Source of the DNA: Ascaris suum
Lineage: Eukaryota > Nematoda > Chromadorea > Rhabditida > Ascarididae
Reading direction: 5' to 3'
NCBI GenBank assembly: GCA_013433145.1
Contig: CM024189.1
Span: 7,060,001-7,124,000, forward strand
DNA: 64,000 bases
Shown: positions 24,540 to 35,742 of the stretch, one piece after another
Layout of the letters: the number at the start of each line of letters is the position of its first letter
Position numbering within the stretch: the first letter of the stretch is position 1
Program-made: the position numbers and the translations under genes
The notes under the pieces: generated by a model
What the model saw: the letters and a program-made list of their open reading frames with translations, nothing else
The model's database searches: none
What the model was told of the DNA's origin: nothing

Positions 24540-24674
24540 ATCCTTTCATTTATTTGTTTATTTATTTTTTTTTTCATTTTTATAAGGAGGTTTATGTCGG
24601 AGCGAAGTAGTCTATAGATATGTGGGTATGTCAGTTAAAATATTAATGCATAGATATATAAATATGCACTTCTA

Positions 24675-24735
24675 TCAACAAACGAAATAATAAAGCGAGT
24701 TATGCTGTGTGGGCGAGGAAATATCGCCAAAAAAA
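24675..24735 (+). repeat. Dispersed repeat fragment A3
   Basis: A short piece similar to the centre of block 1: GCACTTCTATCAAC, then AAAGCGAGTTATGCT, then GCGAGGAAATATCGCC. It is truncated on both sides. Confidence 0.5.
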
Positions 24736-25136
24736 AGTGTTTCCCATTTTTTGGAAAGTCCAAATTAATTCAGTAAGCAATAATGGAGAGCGAATTACAT
24801 ATGTTAGTTTGCTCTAAACCAAAAGTAATGTCTCTTCGAACTTCTGCGAAATACAGTGTTTGAAATTTTGTAACCTTATTTGAGCAGTTTCGTACGCGTT
24901 AGCAAAGTGAGGCGACATGTAGAGATGAACGATGTGGAACAATCGCCATATCGACACTAACCGCATCGCTGTGAATTTGTAATTATCAAATTTCAATTTG
25001 CAATGTGCAATTAACAAGCCGCGAAAAATGACCCCCCCCCCCCCCCAACTTTCGTTAGCTCTCCCAAAAATTCATAAGTTTTGTTGTCATATAACGGAAG
25101 TCTCGGACCTTTTCGCCACGAAAGATGTCAGGAAAG

Positions 25137-25378
25137 AGTTCCGTTCACGAAGTCGAACGAATTCCTGCAGACGAAGCCAGTCATCTTCCTGGAGGCACGG
25201 CATGGTGACGTGTTGCGCGGATGTTACGATGCATTCCCTGATGACACTGTCTCACACACGCACAACTCGCGTTTTCAATTTCACGAGTTGATAGAAGTGC
25301 ATTTCTATGCTTCTTTCCATTCCACCTGCTAAACCGACTTGACGTTTTGTTCGGTTATGAGTGACAGCGGCACTGACG
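25137..25378 (-). repeat. Dispersed repeat copy B2 (inverted block 1)
   Basis: The reverse complement matches block 1 over its whole length: GTTCCGTTCACGAAGTCGAA at one edge, CATGGTGACGTGTTGCG, CACGCACAACTCGCG, GAAGTGCATTTCTATGC, and GACGTTTTGTTCGG near the other edge. The open frames here are shadows of the repeat. Confidence 0.7.
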
Positions 25379-26899
25379 AGTATTATTCGTTATTTCACTA
25401 GGAGGTTTCGGGTATGTCGAACGGGTTGGGGTATTAGGATGTTAGTGGTAGGTACGGAATCGGGGTACGGGTAATTATGTCGGAGGAGAATAGTGTGTAC
25501 GAACGTGCAAATATATGAGTTAAATATAAATGCATAAATATGTAGTTAAATGAGCAAATTATTATGTATGGATATGGTAAAGAAGGTTGTGCTCCCTCTT
25601 ACTCGTGAAAGAACGAAACGCCGAGTTGGTTTCGCTAAATCGCTATGTGATTTGGCGCATTCCGAGGTTATAATATGAACATGACCTCTGATGTGCAGCT
25701 TGTGAAAGTCGTTGAGGTAGTTCTTTCGAGGTCGGGTTCCGGGTCTGGATGCAAGGTCTTTGATATACTCTTAGAGTTGGGAAAAACGGCCCAGTCGACT
25801 CTTTGCTGAAGTGGAGCTTTTTTCTATGTCGACGAACCTACCAAGTGAGATTCAGGGACAGGTGCTCCTCCTCCAATCCATTTCGTGTTGGTGTCCCATA
25901 AAATGATTTAGATTCCATTTTTCTCTCTGTAAACATACATAGCAATATTTCCGACAAGAATCAGAGTAGTATCGTATTCTTTGCTAAGGATCTCAAAAAT
26001 TATCGCTTATTGCATGACACTGCCTGATGTTCTCACAATCTGAAAAGTGACCTTGTTGCGTTCGCCGGCTGGTCAAGATTTTAGCACTTGAATGTCTTAT
26101 GAAAAGCGGATTGTACTTCACATTAACATTAGACATGGGTATTTTCTTACGTCAGGAGCTGGGTTCTTTCATCCACAGATTTCTCCCATAACTTTAGTGA
26201 TTCGATTGTGCAAGGGTTTCGGGCCCCGTTTTGCCCCTCTACCCTTCATTTGTCCCTGAAGGATTCGCAAATTCCTTCTCTGTCGAGGCTCGACCAAATG
26301 CTGTCTAATCTGACAACAAGACAAGAGGTCAACCTTTTCTTTAAAATAAACCCTTAAAAAAATCAACAACAATAATGCGGAGGGGATAACACGATGGCAA
26401 GGGTATTTTGTAAAAGACGATTTGCGTTTCTTATACTTTGTTCTTTTTCTTTAAAAAAAACATCAAAAAGATTGTGGTGTTGCACTGTCGCTGAAAAGAG
26501 CCCAAGATTGTAAAATGGACAGCCCGTGTCTTGCAGGATAGTTGCAATTCGCCAACGCTTTCATCACTTGCTGCCAACCACTTCTAGAGGATCACACTTC
26601 TAGTGAGTGTTCGAAAATGCTTCATCCTTGCTGCTTTATGCAAATTTAACCATTATCCATAGAAGGCAAGTTGTAGTACCACTTCAAGAGTCTCTAACTT
26701 GGGATCATTGAATTATCACACGCTTGAAGTTGATTTGATTTTTAACAAAGAATTATGCCCAACTTTTCCTGCATTACGTAATCGACAAGGTCATCATTTC
26801 CTGCTCACTAAGAATGGTCGCACTGCAGACAGCGTTCTACATAGTCCCTGTTTTCGTCTTCTAAACATTTGCTTCCTGCCGATACTATAAATGTGCTCA

Positions 26900-27700
26900 T
26901 TCCTTCAGAATTTAATGGCGGTTAAGTCATTTTCCTTATCACAGTCTTACTGCTCCTGCGCATTGAATTGCGAGTAATTTGACGTCCGTTCTCGCAGACG
27001 CGTCGCAAACGTTTTTACGAGCCATTGGTCATCATTGTATACATGATGCATTTAAGGGAAATTTACAGTTAGTAGCTCAACGCAGTTAATCACAGCAATA
27101 ATTTCCATCCTCCCGTTTTCTGAAAAATTAGAGAGCATTTGTTTATATGAATTCCGAATCCATAATTTCCTATTGCTTGCTCTCTTGGCGTTCGTGGTTT
27201 TCAACTGTGGTGTTGAAATTGCCCACTACCTCGGTGAAAGTAAAGCGCTCTGCATAGACTACAGCAGTCACAACATCCAGTAATCGAGCACATTCTTAAT
27301 TATTTTGGCCGTTATGTGGGGCGTACGTCTGGATTAGTCGCGTGCTTGTTTTTTTACTGATCATAATTTCGACTTGAGCAATTCTGGGAAAGTGGGAAGG
27401 AAATGACGTTATTAAAGTCGTCCATTCTTTTGAAACAAAATCAATCTTCGCTCGATCATGTCTCATCTTATCGCCGGTAATTTACCTAGTCACTCTATTG
27501 TCAGTCGATGGTCTATTTACCTGTTCTCCTCACTTCTGCAAGGCCAACCACATCGGATTCGTCTTTTCACGCCTCCTCGAATTCCTCCAAACGATTATTG
27601 GATAGCGGCGTTTTGCGATTGCATGCCATAAGCAAAACATAGCCGCATGAACCAGAGTTCAGCTTCGGCTCTTATCCGTCTGTTCCCGACGACGTGATCC
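26900..27700 (-). mobile_element. Decayed RTE-like LINE, endonuclease part
   Basis: Minus-strand pieces in the order of an RTE-clade apurinic endonuclease. ACNRKTPLSNNRLEEFEEA is near 27570-27640. DVVGLAEVRRT, equivalent to the family's DVIGLxExR, is at 27520-27554. TRLIQTYAPHNG, equivalent to xxxxxTYAPxxG, is at 27307-27343. VVGNFNT, equivalent to VGDFNA with D changed to N, is at 27209-27229. Stops and frame changes separate the pieces, and the metal-binding Asp of the GDFN motif is lost, so the copy is dead. The matching RT domain was not located with confidence below 26900. Confidence 0.75.
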
Positions 27701-27784
27701 ACCGCTATCCCTTGCATGAGACGCTTGTAGACTCCACCCTTATACGCCTCACTCCTCCCTTGACTTCCCGACATAACAGAATCG

Positions 27785-28425
27785 ACTCAGATATGTCAGT
27801 GCTTCTGTCAGTCCTAAACGAACGAAACGCCAAGTCATTTCACCACGTGGGATGCAGAGAAACAAAGAAATGCACTTTTATCGGAATAAGAAACATCCAG
27901 AGCCACTTACGCATAAAAATTTCATCGGAAAATGCGTCGTAAAATTAGCACAACGGGTCTCCATGCCGTGCAAGAATAAAAGTTTCATAAGCGTCTTATA
28001 TAGTGTGTTTTCGTAATGAAGCAATTCAATGCGTACAATTAATTGCTGTGAAAATCACCTCTTAGCTGGTGGGGGAGCAGGCGGGATGAGAGGGGGGGGG
28101 GCGTGGACAATATGTGTAACTCGCTTTCTCCATTGTAATAATACCCAGCACCTTTAGCTTACTGCACAAAATTATACTGAAAACTATGTATTGCAATGTT
28201 TTTGTTCGTAGTGTTAAATAGCACCTCGGTTTTAGAGCGGTTGCTGAAAATTTCAAAAAAAAAAAAACTTTTTTAGCGCTAATGTGGTTACCACCTCAAA
28301 ATTTCATGCTAGGGGCCAAGTTCAGAAGGGATTCTGTTTGCTAATTCAGAATACATCCCACTTTCATGAGTGTTGGCAAAAATTTCGTCAATTTAGTTGT
28401 CATGTGTCGAAGCCTTGAATCCAGC
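27785..28425 (+). repeat. Dispersed repeat copy A2 (two blocks)
   Basis: Block 1 is at 27785-27990 (CGAACGAAACGCCAAG, AGAAATGCACTTTTATCGG, GGGTCTCCATGCCG). Block 2 is at 28106-28425 (TTTCTCCATTGTAATAAT, GGGATTCTGTTTGCTAATTC, GAAGCCTTGAATCCAG). Order and orientation match copy A1, but the spacer is shorter and contains a G run. Confidence 0.7.
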
Positions 28426-28589
28426 ACTACATAGAGGTGTGAAATTTGATAGGGTCATTCGCATTTCTATTCAACTTTGTCATTTGATTACTTAATTGGA
28501 TATAGTAATGAACTATGCATAGATGTCTAAGAATTCTCGGCTCCACTTTATTAAATAGAAAATTTCGAAATTTTCATTGTGGATGCTCC

Positions 28590-28765
28590 TGTGAAGAGTT
28601 GAAGTCAGATCCCATCTGACAGCTGTGAGCATTGATGACATACTCAAGGCCGCTTTTCTACTAACTGCCAATAAATCTTGTGCTACCGGACGAATGTTGT
28701 CATTCCAACTTATTATTGCCATATACGCTAATTATATGTCTTCACCCATTTCAGCTGTCACTGTA
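28590..28765 (+). mobile_element. LINE reverse-transcriptase fragment
   Basis: Plus-strand reading SIDDILKAAFLLTANKSC followed by ATGRMLSFQLII and SSPIS fits the start of a CR1/RTE-type RT domain (DDVLxALxxLxxNKSPGPDGIPxxxL...PLS). The PGPDGIP core is degraded. It is a short isolated fragment. Confidence 0.45.
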
Positions 28766-28879
28766 GAAGACCGTTTGCATAGCAATGCTCAAATCCAATC
28801 ACGATTTGATCGCTGCGCCGTAATTTGCCTACCAGCAGGAGGCATTAATGATACGTTCGCGCTTACAACTTTTTTTTTC

Positions 28880-28965
28880 TGGCCCTTATTTCTTTCCTTT
28901 CCTCTCTCAAAAATTGTTTTAAATCACCCCGATAGTGAAAAGTTTTTGACGCTTACGTTTTGAGG
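28880..28965 (+). repeat. 85-bp direct repeat, copy 1
   Basis: It shares TTTCTTTCCTTTCCTCTC and AGTGAAAAGTTTTTGACGCT with 29510-29592, about 630 bp to the right, with few mismatches. It may be the end of the same mobile element inserted twice. Confidence 0.7.
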
Positions 28966-29206
28966 AGAAGGAACCTATGGTTTTACAAAATATCTGTTGG
29001 TTCAGTACTGACCTAGCTATAAAGAATGTCGTTTAGTCGTTCTCCTTTCATCAGTTTGTAATGTTGTTTTGAGAGAAAAAAAAATGATGCGGAAATACTG
29101 TTAGAAATCAATTGCGCTCATTGCTAACTGCTATATAATTCTGTATTTGTTGCCTTATATGAAAATGAAGGGGCCCAAGCCTACTGCAGTTGGCTTGTAT
29201 AATGCG

Positions 29207-29430
29207 TCACTTCATAGATGTTAAATCACTTTTCGGCATTGTTAATATACAACTGTCGATAACGAGTACGCTTCTAATCCCGAAACAATTTCCATTCACC
29301 GACATTTTCGGATTGGCGAATTTTTCGTCTACTCGAATATTCGACGTCACATCGTAGTTTGCGCTCCTTTTAAGTCTATTGTTTGAGCGTGTTGGCACTT
29401 TCAGAGACCAGTTCCTCGGCAACAACTTAT
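29207..29430 (-). mobile_element. Possible LINE reverse-transcriptase fragment
   Basis: A minus-strand frame includes NIRVDEKFANPKMSVNG, then a SVLV segment placed like the VxSGVPQGSVLGPxLF motif of CR1-type RT domains. The GVPQG core is not preserved, so the assignment rests on spacing and flanks only. Confidence 0.35.
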
Positions 29431-29509
29431 TTTCTTATTTTCCCAGTCGTGCAACATTTCGGATATAGCCTCGTTCGATTTATTAGCAGTGGTTAGCAAA
29501 AAACTCTTT

Positions 29510-29650
29510 TCTGATCCTTGTTTCTTTCCTTTCCTCTCCTCAAAATTGTTTTAGATCACCCCGACAGTGAAAAGTTTTTGACGCTTACACATATTTTTAT
29601 CTAGCACTTGTTTTGATGTTTACTTATAGCGTCATGTTCAGAATGCTTTT
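29510..29650 (+). repeat. 85-bp direct repeat, copy 2, with extended tail
   Basis: Copy 2 of the repeat at 28880. Its continuation (TTATAGCGTCATGTTCAGAA) also resembles 24100-24145 (TGTAGCGCCATGCTTAAAAT), so a third, more diverged relative is present. Confidence 0.6.
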
Positions 29651-31221
29651 GATGCTCCAACTTTTTTTCCTGTCACATCGAGCAAAAAGCATATTTAAGG
29701 AATGTGAGCAAGTTTAGTAATAGCCGAAATCAGATTCTGTTTTAACCATGTTATGTCCCGTCTTTGTTTATTTTGCTGAACAACCTGCCGTATTCTACCG
29801 ATAGCTGTCTTCAATGAAAATTTGCCCACATTTCAATAATTCTTTTCCATCTAATATTGCCTTCAATTTTTGTACGTCATTCGACATAAGAAACGGTATT
29901 CTCTTCGATGGTCTTCGTTGACCCTCATGTTATTTTTGCCTTTTTCATTTATTGATATTCAAAAGTGTCTGTTTAGTTTTTTCTCCATGAATTCTTCCAA
30001 AATCGAAAGCTGGACTTACTTTCCAGTAGAACGCTCTTAAAGTTTACAATAGACAGAAAATATTATATTTGCATATGAATTATTTTGCCTGTCAGCTTTG
30101 CTATTTCTGAATGGTATGCAAATACTTCCAGGAACGCTAAAGATTCGGGGTAGAGGTTAGGAATTCGAGCGAGCGCTAGCACTATGTAACACTTTTTGGG
30201 AGGATTCATCGACCATCTCATTTTTTCTAGGTGATTCCATATGCCAGTTCAACATAAAGATTCCTATGAAATCCGTGTGATTGAGCCGTCCAGCATGAAG
30301 TGTGCATACTGCACTTTCTAGCTGCTAAACTTTCAAGACTTCAACTTTAGCCTCGAAGCACAATTGTATTTAGAAAATGAGAAGTTCGAATAAATGTAAC
30401 ACTAAATCGAACGATTGACTAGCTCAAGATCAATGAGCCATAATGGAGCAAAGATGGTGAATCATTAGGGAAACCTTTTGATGATTTAACCTGAAATCCA
30501 CTCAATTACTTGAGGTTCTCAGACAGAGAGAGCGATGTGTTGACACTGTTAAAAGACGATGTAATGAAGACCGCCCACATCGTAGAGGGACAAAAACGGC
30601 ACCACTGTTCGGATGGATGGTCACTAGACTACAAGACACTTGAAAGGGAGAAGCCACTCGTCTTAGCGAATAACGCTGAGGGAGCATCAGCGACATTTGC
30701 AAAGGGTGGTTCACCTTTAAGAGACGGCCTCAGATCGTCGCATATCTAGCTGTCGTTATTTATACCACTCAATCGCGTCTGACTTCACGGCTTTGTGCAC
30801 AACTGCTTCATCTGATCTGTCTAGCTTAGCAGAGCGTTAATTCATGCTTTTATGTAAATCTTTTCTCAGAGTCCATATTAATACTAGAAAATTTTGATAC
30901 ATCTAGGATATTATACAGTGTTCGCTTTAAAAAACCGTTTTGAAATAGTCAGAATTGCTAGCTTAGCCAAGCCATCTAAATGAGAAAAGCAAAGTGAACG
31001 AGTCACATAGATGAATGGAGAGTTGTATAATAAGACTTGTAGGTGTGCGAGAAAGTAAAAGAATTAATTGAAATGAATATAATATCATTGCAATATTCGC
31101 AACAACTTAAAAAAAGCGTCACTTTTTCTAAAGAAAAAGTCAAGCCCAACAGGCGTGGACAGACAGCCTTATGCGCCGATCCACTGTTAGGTGATACAAG
31201 CGCAACCATGTACTTTTACTT

Positions 31222-31261
31222 ATATGCAAAGTTGTTTGTTAATATGCAAAGTTGTTTGTTA
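31222..31261 (+). repeat. Perfect 20-bp tandem duplication
   Basis: The unit ATATGCAAAGTTGTTTGTTA occurs twice back to back. Confidence 0.9.
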
Positions 31262-31572
31262 CATTCAAATGCTCGTTCGTAGGCAGCATTGCAATTAAAC
31301 CGATGCAATTGATGCATGCCAATGACGCGATGAATAATAATCTAAATGGGTTGCTAAAAAAAGTTAAATATCAAGTTTTATATAACGGCACATAGCCGAT
31401 TCTCAAGAGGAATTGAGGCAAGTTAGATTTTCTACACCCAGAGTGATATTTGTAACGCCTTTACACCAAATTGTAAGTAGCATAAAGCTTTTGCTCTTGA
31501 CCGTAAGGAATGGTCTAGTGTTCGTAACGTAACATTTTTACAGCACCAGCTTGAGCATGGTACATTGAGTCG

Positions 31573-32019
31573 ATGAGTGTGCCACTTCATGACGATCGTT
31601 GCGATGTGCTGTTTCGCTTTCGCCTTCTTTTGATGCCAGCCGCTGCAAAGTGCTATCTCTTCGCATCTTTACTGCGGAAGCATTTCAAAAATTACAGTTT
31701 CCTTCACTTTTGCAATGCTTCACCCCTTGAGCTCAAAAAGGGTGAGCGTCCTCTGTATGGCAGTTGTCGCATTTGCTTGGCGAAATGAAAGAAGACCAGC
31801 ATGTTAGCTTTGGCTAAGATGCATGGTGTCCTACTTCACGCAATGTGGTCCTTTAATTCTTGTAATGTTCAACTCCCATTGGCTCGTCTAGCTGTCCAGG
31901 CCTCTCACACTGCAACTGCCACGCGTATGCTCAGTCTGCCACTACACCAGTCTAGAACTTTGAATGAATACATGAGCAAATCAACCTCTTTTATAACTTC
32001 CAGTTTTGCCTCGTGCTAA
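31573..32019 (+). pseudogene. Coding-like 148-codon frame with one internal TGA
   Basis: Starting at ATG 31573, the frame stays open to TGA at 31786-31788, then continues in the same frame past ATG 31801 to TAA at 32017-32019. Local GC and third-position GC are higher than in the flanks. The first part has a Cys-containing end (GSCRICLAK); the second has LPLARLAVQASHTATATR. No known domain is recognised. It could be a decayed transposon ORF or host pseudogene, or two chance ORFs. No splice sites remove the TGA convincingly. Confidence 0.3.
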
Positions 32020-33803
32020 CCTCACGTCACATGCTGGGTGACGTTTGACCTGCCTGTATGTTCTTGACCTTTTTTGACTTACCCTGCACCGCACACTATT
32101 CCCGCTTGATCTATAGGCGACTGGTCTACCTTACATTCTCTTAGGTAAAATTCATTACAAGAACGATGTACCACGTTATTTTGTTCTTTTCACATTTGCT
32201 GTTTAGTGTGCTGTGACACTTTGTTTATTGTTTTACTGACGTTCCCTTCAAAGTTGTCAGTTGTCGTATTTTAAATTCATCTTTCGGTCCTTCTCTCACC
32301 TCTCACGCAATAAACAACTTGAAAACGTCTACTGGTTGCAGCATCCAGAAAACCTGAGTGGTTTTTTCTTGGGGGGGGGGGGGTCGGGCGTTGTACTATT
32401 GAGATGTTAAAATTTCCTAGCGAAAGCTGCTGATGTGAAGATTTGTGCAGCATTCTCTACGACCCTCTTACTTCCCCTTCGATGTGTCATTTGATGGTAC
32501 ACTTCCGTTTTGAAAGTTCCCATGCCCATAGTGTGAGTGGAATTTTTTCATTTTTAATTGGTATGACAATCGTATAGTAAAACTTTTTCGATGTATTCAT
32601 TGGTTAGGATGCTTGAAAAGTTAATCCATAGAAAAACTCATCATAATCGTTTTCCTTATTTTTTAGTTTATAGATGACGAAACGAACCCTTAAGGTATTT
32701 CCTGATTGGTTATTCGATCTCTTGTGTGTATTGCTATTGTATGAGTGGTTGCGAGGTTATTGACAAGAGTTCTCAATATATTTTTGAAAACGCTCAACAC
32801 TCAATTTTAAGAACAAGTTTCTCGTTTTACACTTGCTTAAATTTTACTGCAATAAAAATGGTTGCACTCTACACATGAATCAATCAATAAATATAAACAA
32901 TTCTAAATTCTAACAGTAGTGTCGAAATTTGCATCGGCTAATCCACACACGTTAGAGGAAACTCTGCTATTATTTCGATGAAAAAGAAAATTATTCCAAT
33001 AATCACCATGAATGCTATAAATTGTGATTTTTCATTATTTGTGGAACATTTACTCGACATATGAAAAAAATTTCTTACGGTCAACTCTTCACCCAGGATA
33101 GATATCATTTCTTTCACTTAATTCCATAATTGCAGCTCTGATTTTCTTGGGTGGTCTTTCATCCCTCTTTTGTTATACCTACACGCTCACCTCGGCAACC
33201 ATACAAAATAAAATAATATCTTCTACTCGTGCATTTTTCTCTGCAAATTTAGTGTCCAACAAGGATAAATATGATATTATAGTTCATTAAGTGCGATAAA
33301 GGGGCATCAACAATCACTTTACGTTGGTCTGAAATAAGACGAATGGTCATCATTCAAGTCCATTATAATGATCGCAATTTAGGTCCAATAATATCAGTGT
33401 GAACAAGATAGTGAAAAGCATACAAGTATATTCTATGGAATTATTGCACTACCGATGAATACCTATCACAAGCCACTCTATCCCGTAATCGTTGAACGCA
33501 TCTCGTTGATGCTTTAAAGGTTGTGCAAGAAATTTAAGTCGTATTGGTGCGGCAATCGAATTCTTCATTATGACAATTTTGTTGCAACTGTTCTTTCCCA
33601 GAGAATCCTATTATGTCCATTTTTCTCGAAATTATTTAACCAAAACTATCTACAAATAGCAAAATTTTATATTTAATTTTTTTTTGGGTATGACAGAAAA
33701 TATGTTGTTGAAGCGCATATGTTTTTTCTTATCTTGCTCGTAACTGATTACAATAATATAGTGGTGCAGATTTAAGCCTTAAAAGGATAAAAGCAATTCT
33801 TGC

Positions 33804-34046
33804 ATGGTTAGAAGATTTTACTGTACGCTTATTCCGCTAGTGTTGGGTTTGTGCGTTCCATTGCAGCCGTGTTGCCCACAAACAAATACGCACCTCGTTC
33901 ATTCCACTCGTAACTCACCTTCTCAAGTGGTGTCGTCTTTTTTGTTTTGCACAAGAAATATTCATCGTTTTTGTATCTATCTCAACAGTCTTAGTGTAGA
34001 TATATTAATTCTACAAAATATTAGTAATTATAACGATAGGTTATAG
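33804..34046 (+). CDS. Unassigned 80-codon ORF with signal-peptide-like start
   Basis: ATG at 33804 begins MVRRFYCTLIPLVLGLCVPL, a positively charged then hydrophobic start like a signal peptide, followed by CCPQTNTHLVHSTR and a Ser/Phe/Ile-rich tail to TAG at 34044-34046. No splice site, homologue or motif supports it beyond the N-terminus. It may be chance. Confidence 0.2.
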   Translation: MVRRFYCTLIPLVLGLCVPLQPCCPQTNTHLVHSTRNSPSQVVSSFLFCTRNIHRFCIYLNSLSVDILILQNISNYNDRL

Positions 34047-34049
34047 CAA

Positions 34050-35710
34050 AGACGCATGTTATTGTAACACATTTTTGCCACTTCTAATCCATGCTACCGG
34101 GTTTGGATTGGCACCGTCAAAAACTTATTGCCTTTGCCATGATTTTAAATCAACATCATTCTTTTTTTTTTCTGAAATCATCATATAAGAAAGTTATATA
34201 GAGACGCTTCCTATTAAAAAAATATTTCATCCAGTTTCTTCCATAATCTTCGATGAGAGAAATTTATGCGAACAAAATCCACTGCCATTTATATATCTGC
34301 TTGTTGTAATTGTGCCTCATTTATGCTTTGATTGTGGAGATATGAGTTCGAAATCGCGAATTTTTTGAGGCCATATATAATTGCTTATATAATGTGCAAT
34401 TATTAATTTATAAGTAATTCGCTACATGCAATATGCCAATAGTAGTGATATTTGATAAACTCAAGGAATCACACTCACAAATGCACCATATTCTTAATGC
34501 CTCACTTGCTTCAATTAAGTGTAATGTTACAGCATGCATCGAGAATCGGCTTCTTAAAAATCATTCGCGAGCAAAATAAATAAACATTCGATTGCCGTTT
34601 ATATTGTCATCAATCTAGAGCACAGCCTTATGCTGGCATACTTCATTTGTTAGTTTTCATGGAAAAAAAACTGCTGAATGCATTGTTTCAAGGAAATTTA
34701 TATAGAATAATGTGGAACCTTTGAAGCGTCATCGATGCACACATAATTATGAAACCCATCTAGGAGTTATTATATGCTAATTACAAGCTAATTTTGAGTC
34801 AATTACTTAATTACATTTTAATGAATTCAACTTTAATATATGAAATAAACCAGCGGTGATTGTTGTGTATTAACATCTGAGGTGTAGAAGAGACGAAACA
34901 TTAGGTGAGGCGGCACTTGTCGATACGATTCGGTGATCGAATTCTCCCCTTTCCACGAATCTTTTGTTGTGCCGCATTCCACGTGTTACGCATACGATCG
35001 TCTTTCTTTAAGTATGGCGAACGTATGTGCTTCCCATTCTTAGCGATCGTATCAGATTTTCTACGGTTGTGATGCGGCAGTTTTTAGCACCGCTTTTGGC
35101 GATGAACCCTCCTCATAAATAGGTATGTTATCAAGTCAACACTATCTGCATTGTGCCACGTGCTGTATAACAGAAACAAACCCTCCTCCCTAAACTCACA
35201 CGTTCTTACACATAGATCATCTCATTTATTCGAACGTAGTTGCCATTATCCATGCCTATTTTATTACTCATCTGACTAGGACAACGTCGGTCACTGATAT
35301 CTATACGATCCTTTTCTTTGTCACGGTTCAGGAGCGATGCATAATAGGACTACCTTTCATAGAATAGAACAGATAATAACCGAAATTGAGTATCTATCTG
35401 CAGACACAGTCGCTCAGACAACAATAATGCCAGTCCTGGTTTGGTTTCCTCTCAATCTGTTCATTTAATAGCAGCTAATCTGTATTTCTTATATGAATTG
35501 CATAGGATTTATTAGTAAAGGCGTGACAAGCGTTTTAAATAGCACTGGATGTAAAATTGAGGCTAATTTTTGAACTGAGAGAGAATAGAAGCCGAAAGTA
35601 GCATGAAGATGAAAAAGCTTTTTCCCTGCTTCACTTCTGAAATCAGAAACTATACGACGTAGTAACCAACAAAATAATAGGATAGGATTTTAAAAATAGT
35701 TTTTCGAATG
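34050..35710. other. Upstream region of the MOLO-1-like gene, no gene seen
   Basis: AT-rich sequence without supported exons on either strand. It would hold the promoter of the gene starting at 35743; no specific element was identified. Confidence 0.5.
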
Positions 35711-35716
35711 TTTTAG
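35711..35716 (+). promoter_or_regulatory. Possible trans-splice or 5'UTR acceptor (TTTTAG)
   Basis: A T-rich stretch ending TTTTAG lies 26 bp before the initiator ATG at 35743. That is the spacing often seen for spliced-leader acceptors in nematodes. It supports the chosen start; an earlier ATG at 35729 is followed at once by TGA. Confidence 0.35.
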
Positions 35717-35742
35717 AGGAAATTGGCATGCGTTGAAGAATT

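Noticed and set aside
25081..25332. ORFs of 83 and 97 codons near 25.1 kb
   Set aside because: They lie entirely in dispersed repeat copy B2.
28625..28963. 112-codon plus-strand ORF as a host gene
   Set aside because: Its first half matches the start of a LINE reverse-transcriptase domain and its second half is the 85-bp direct repeat.
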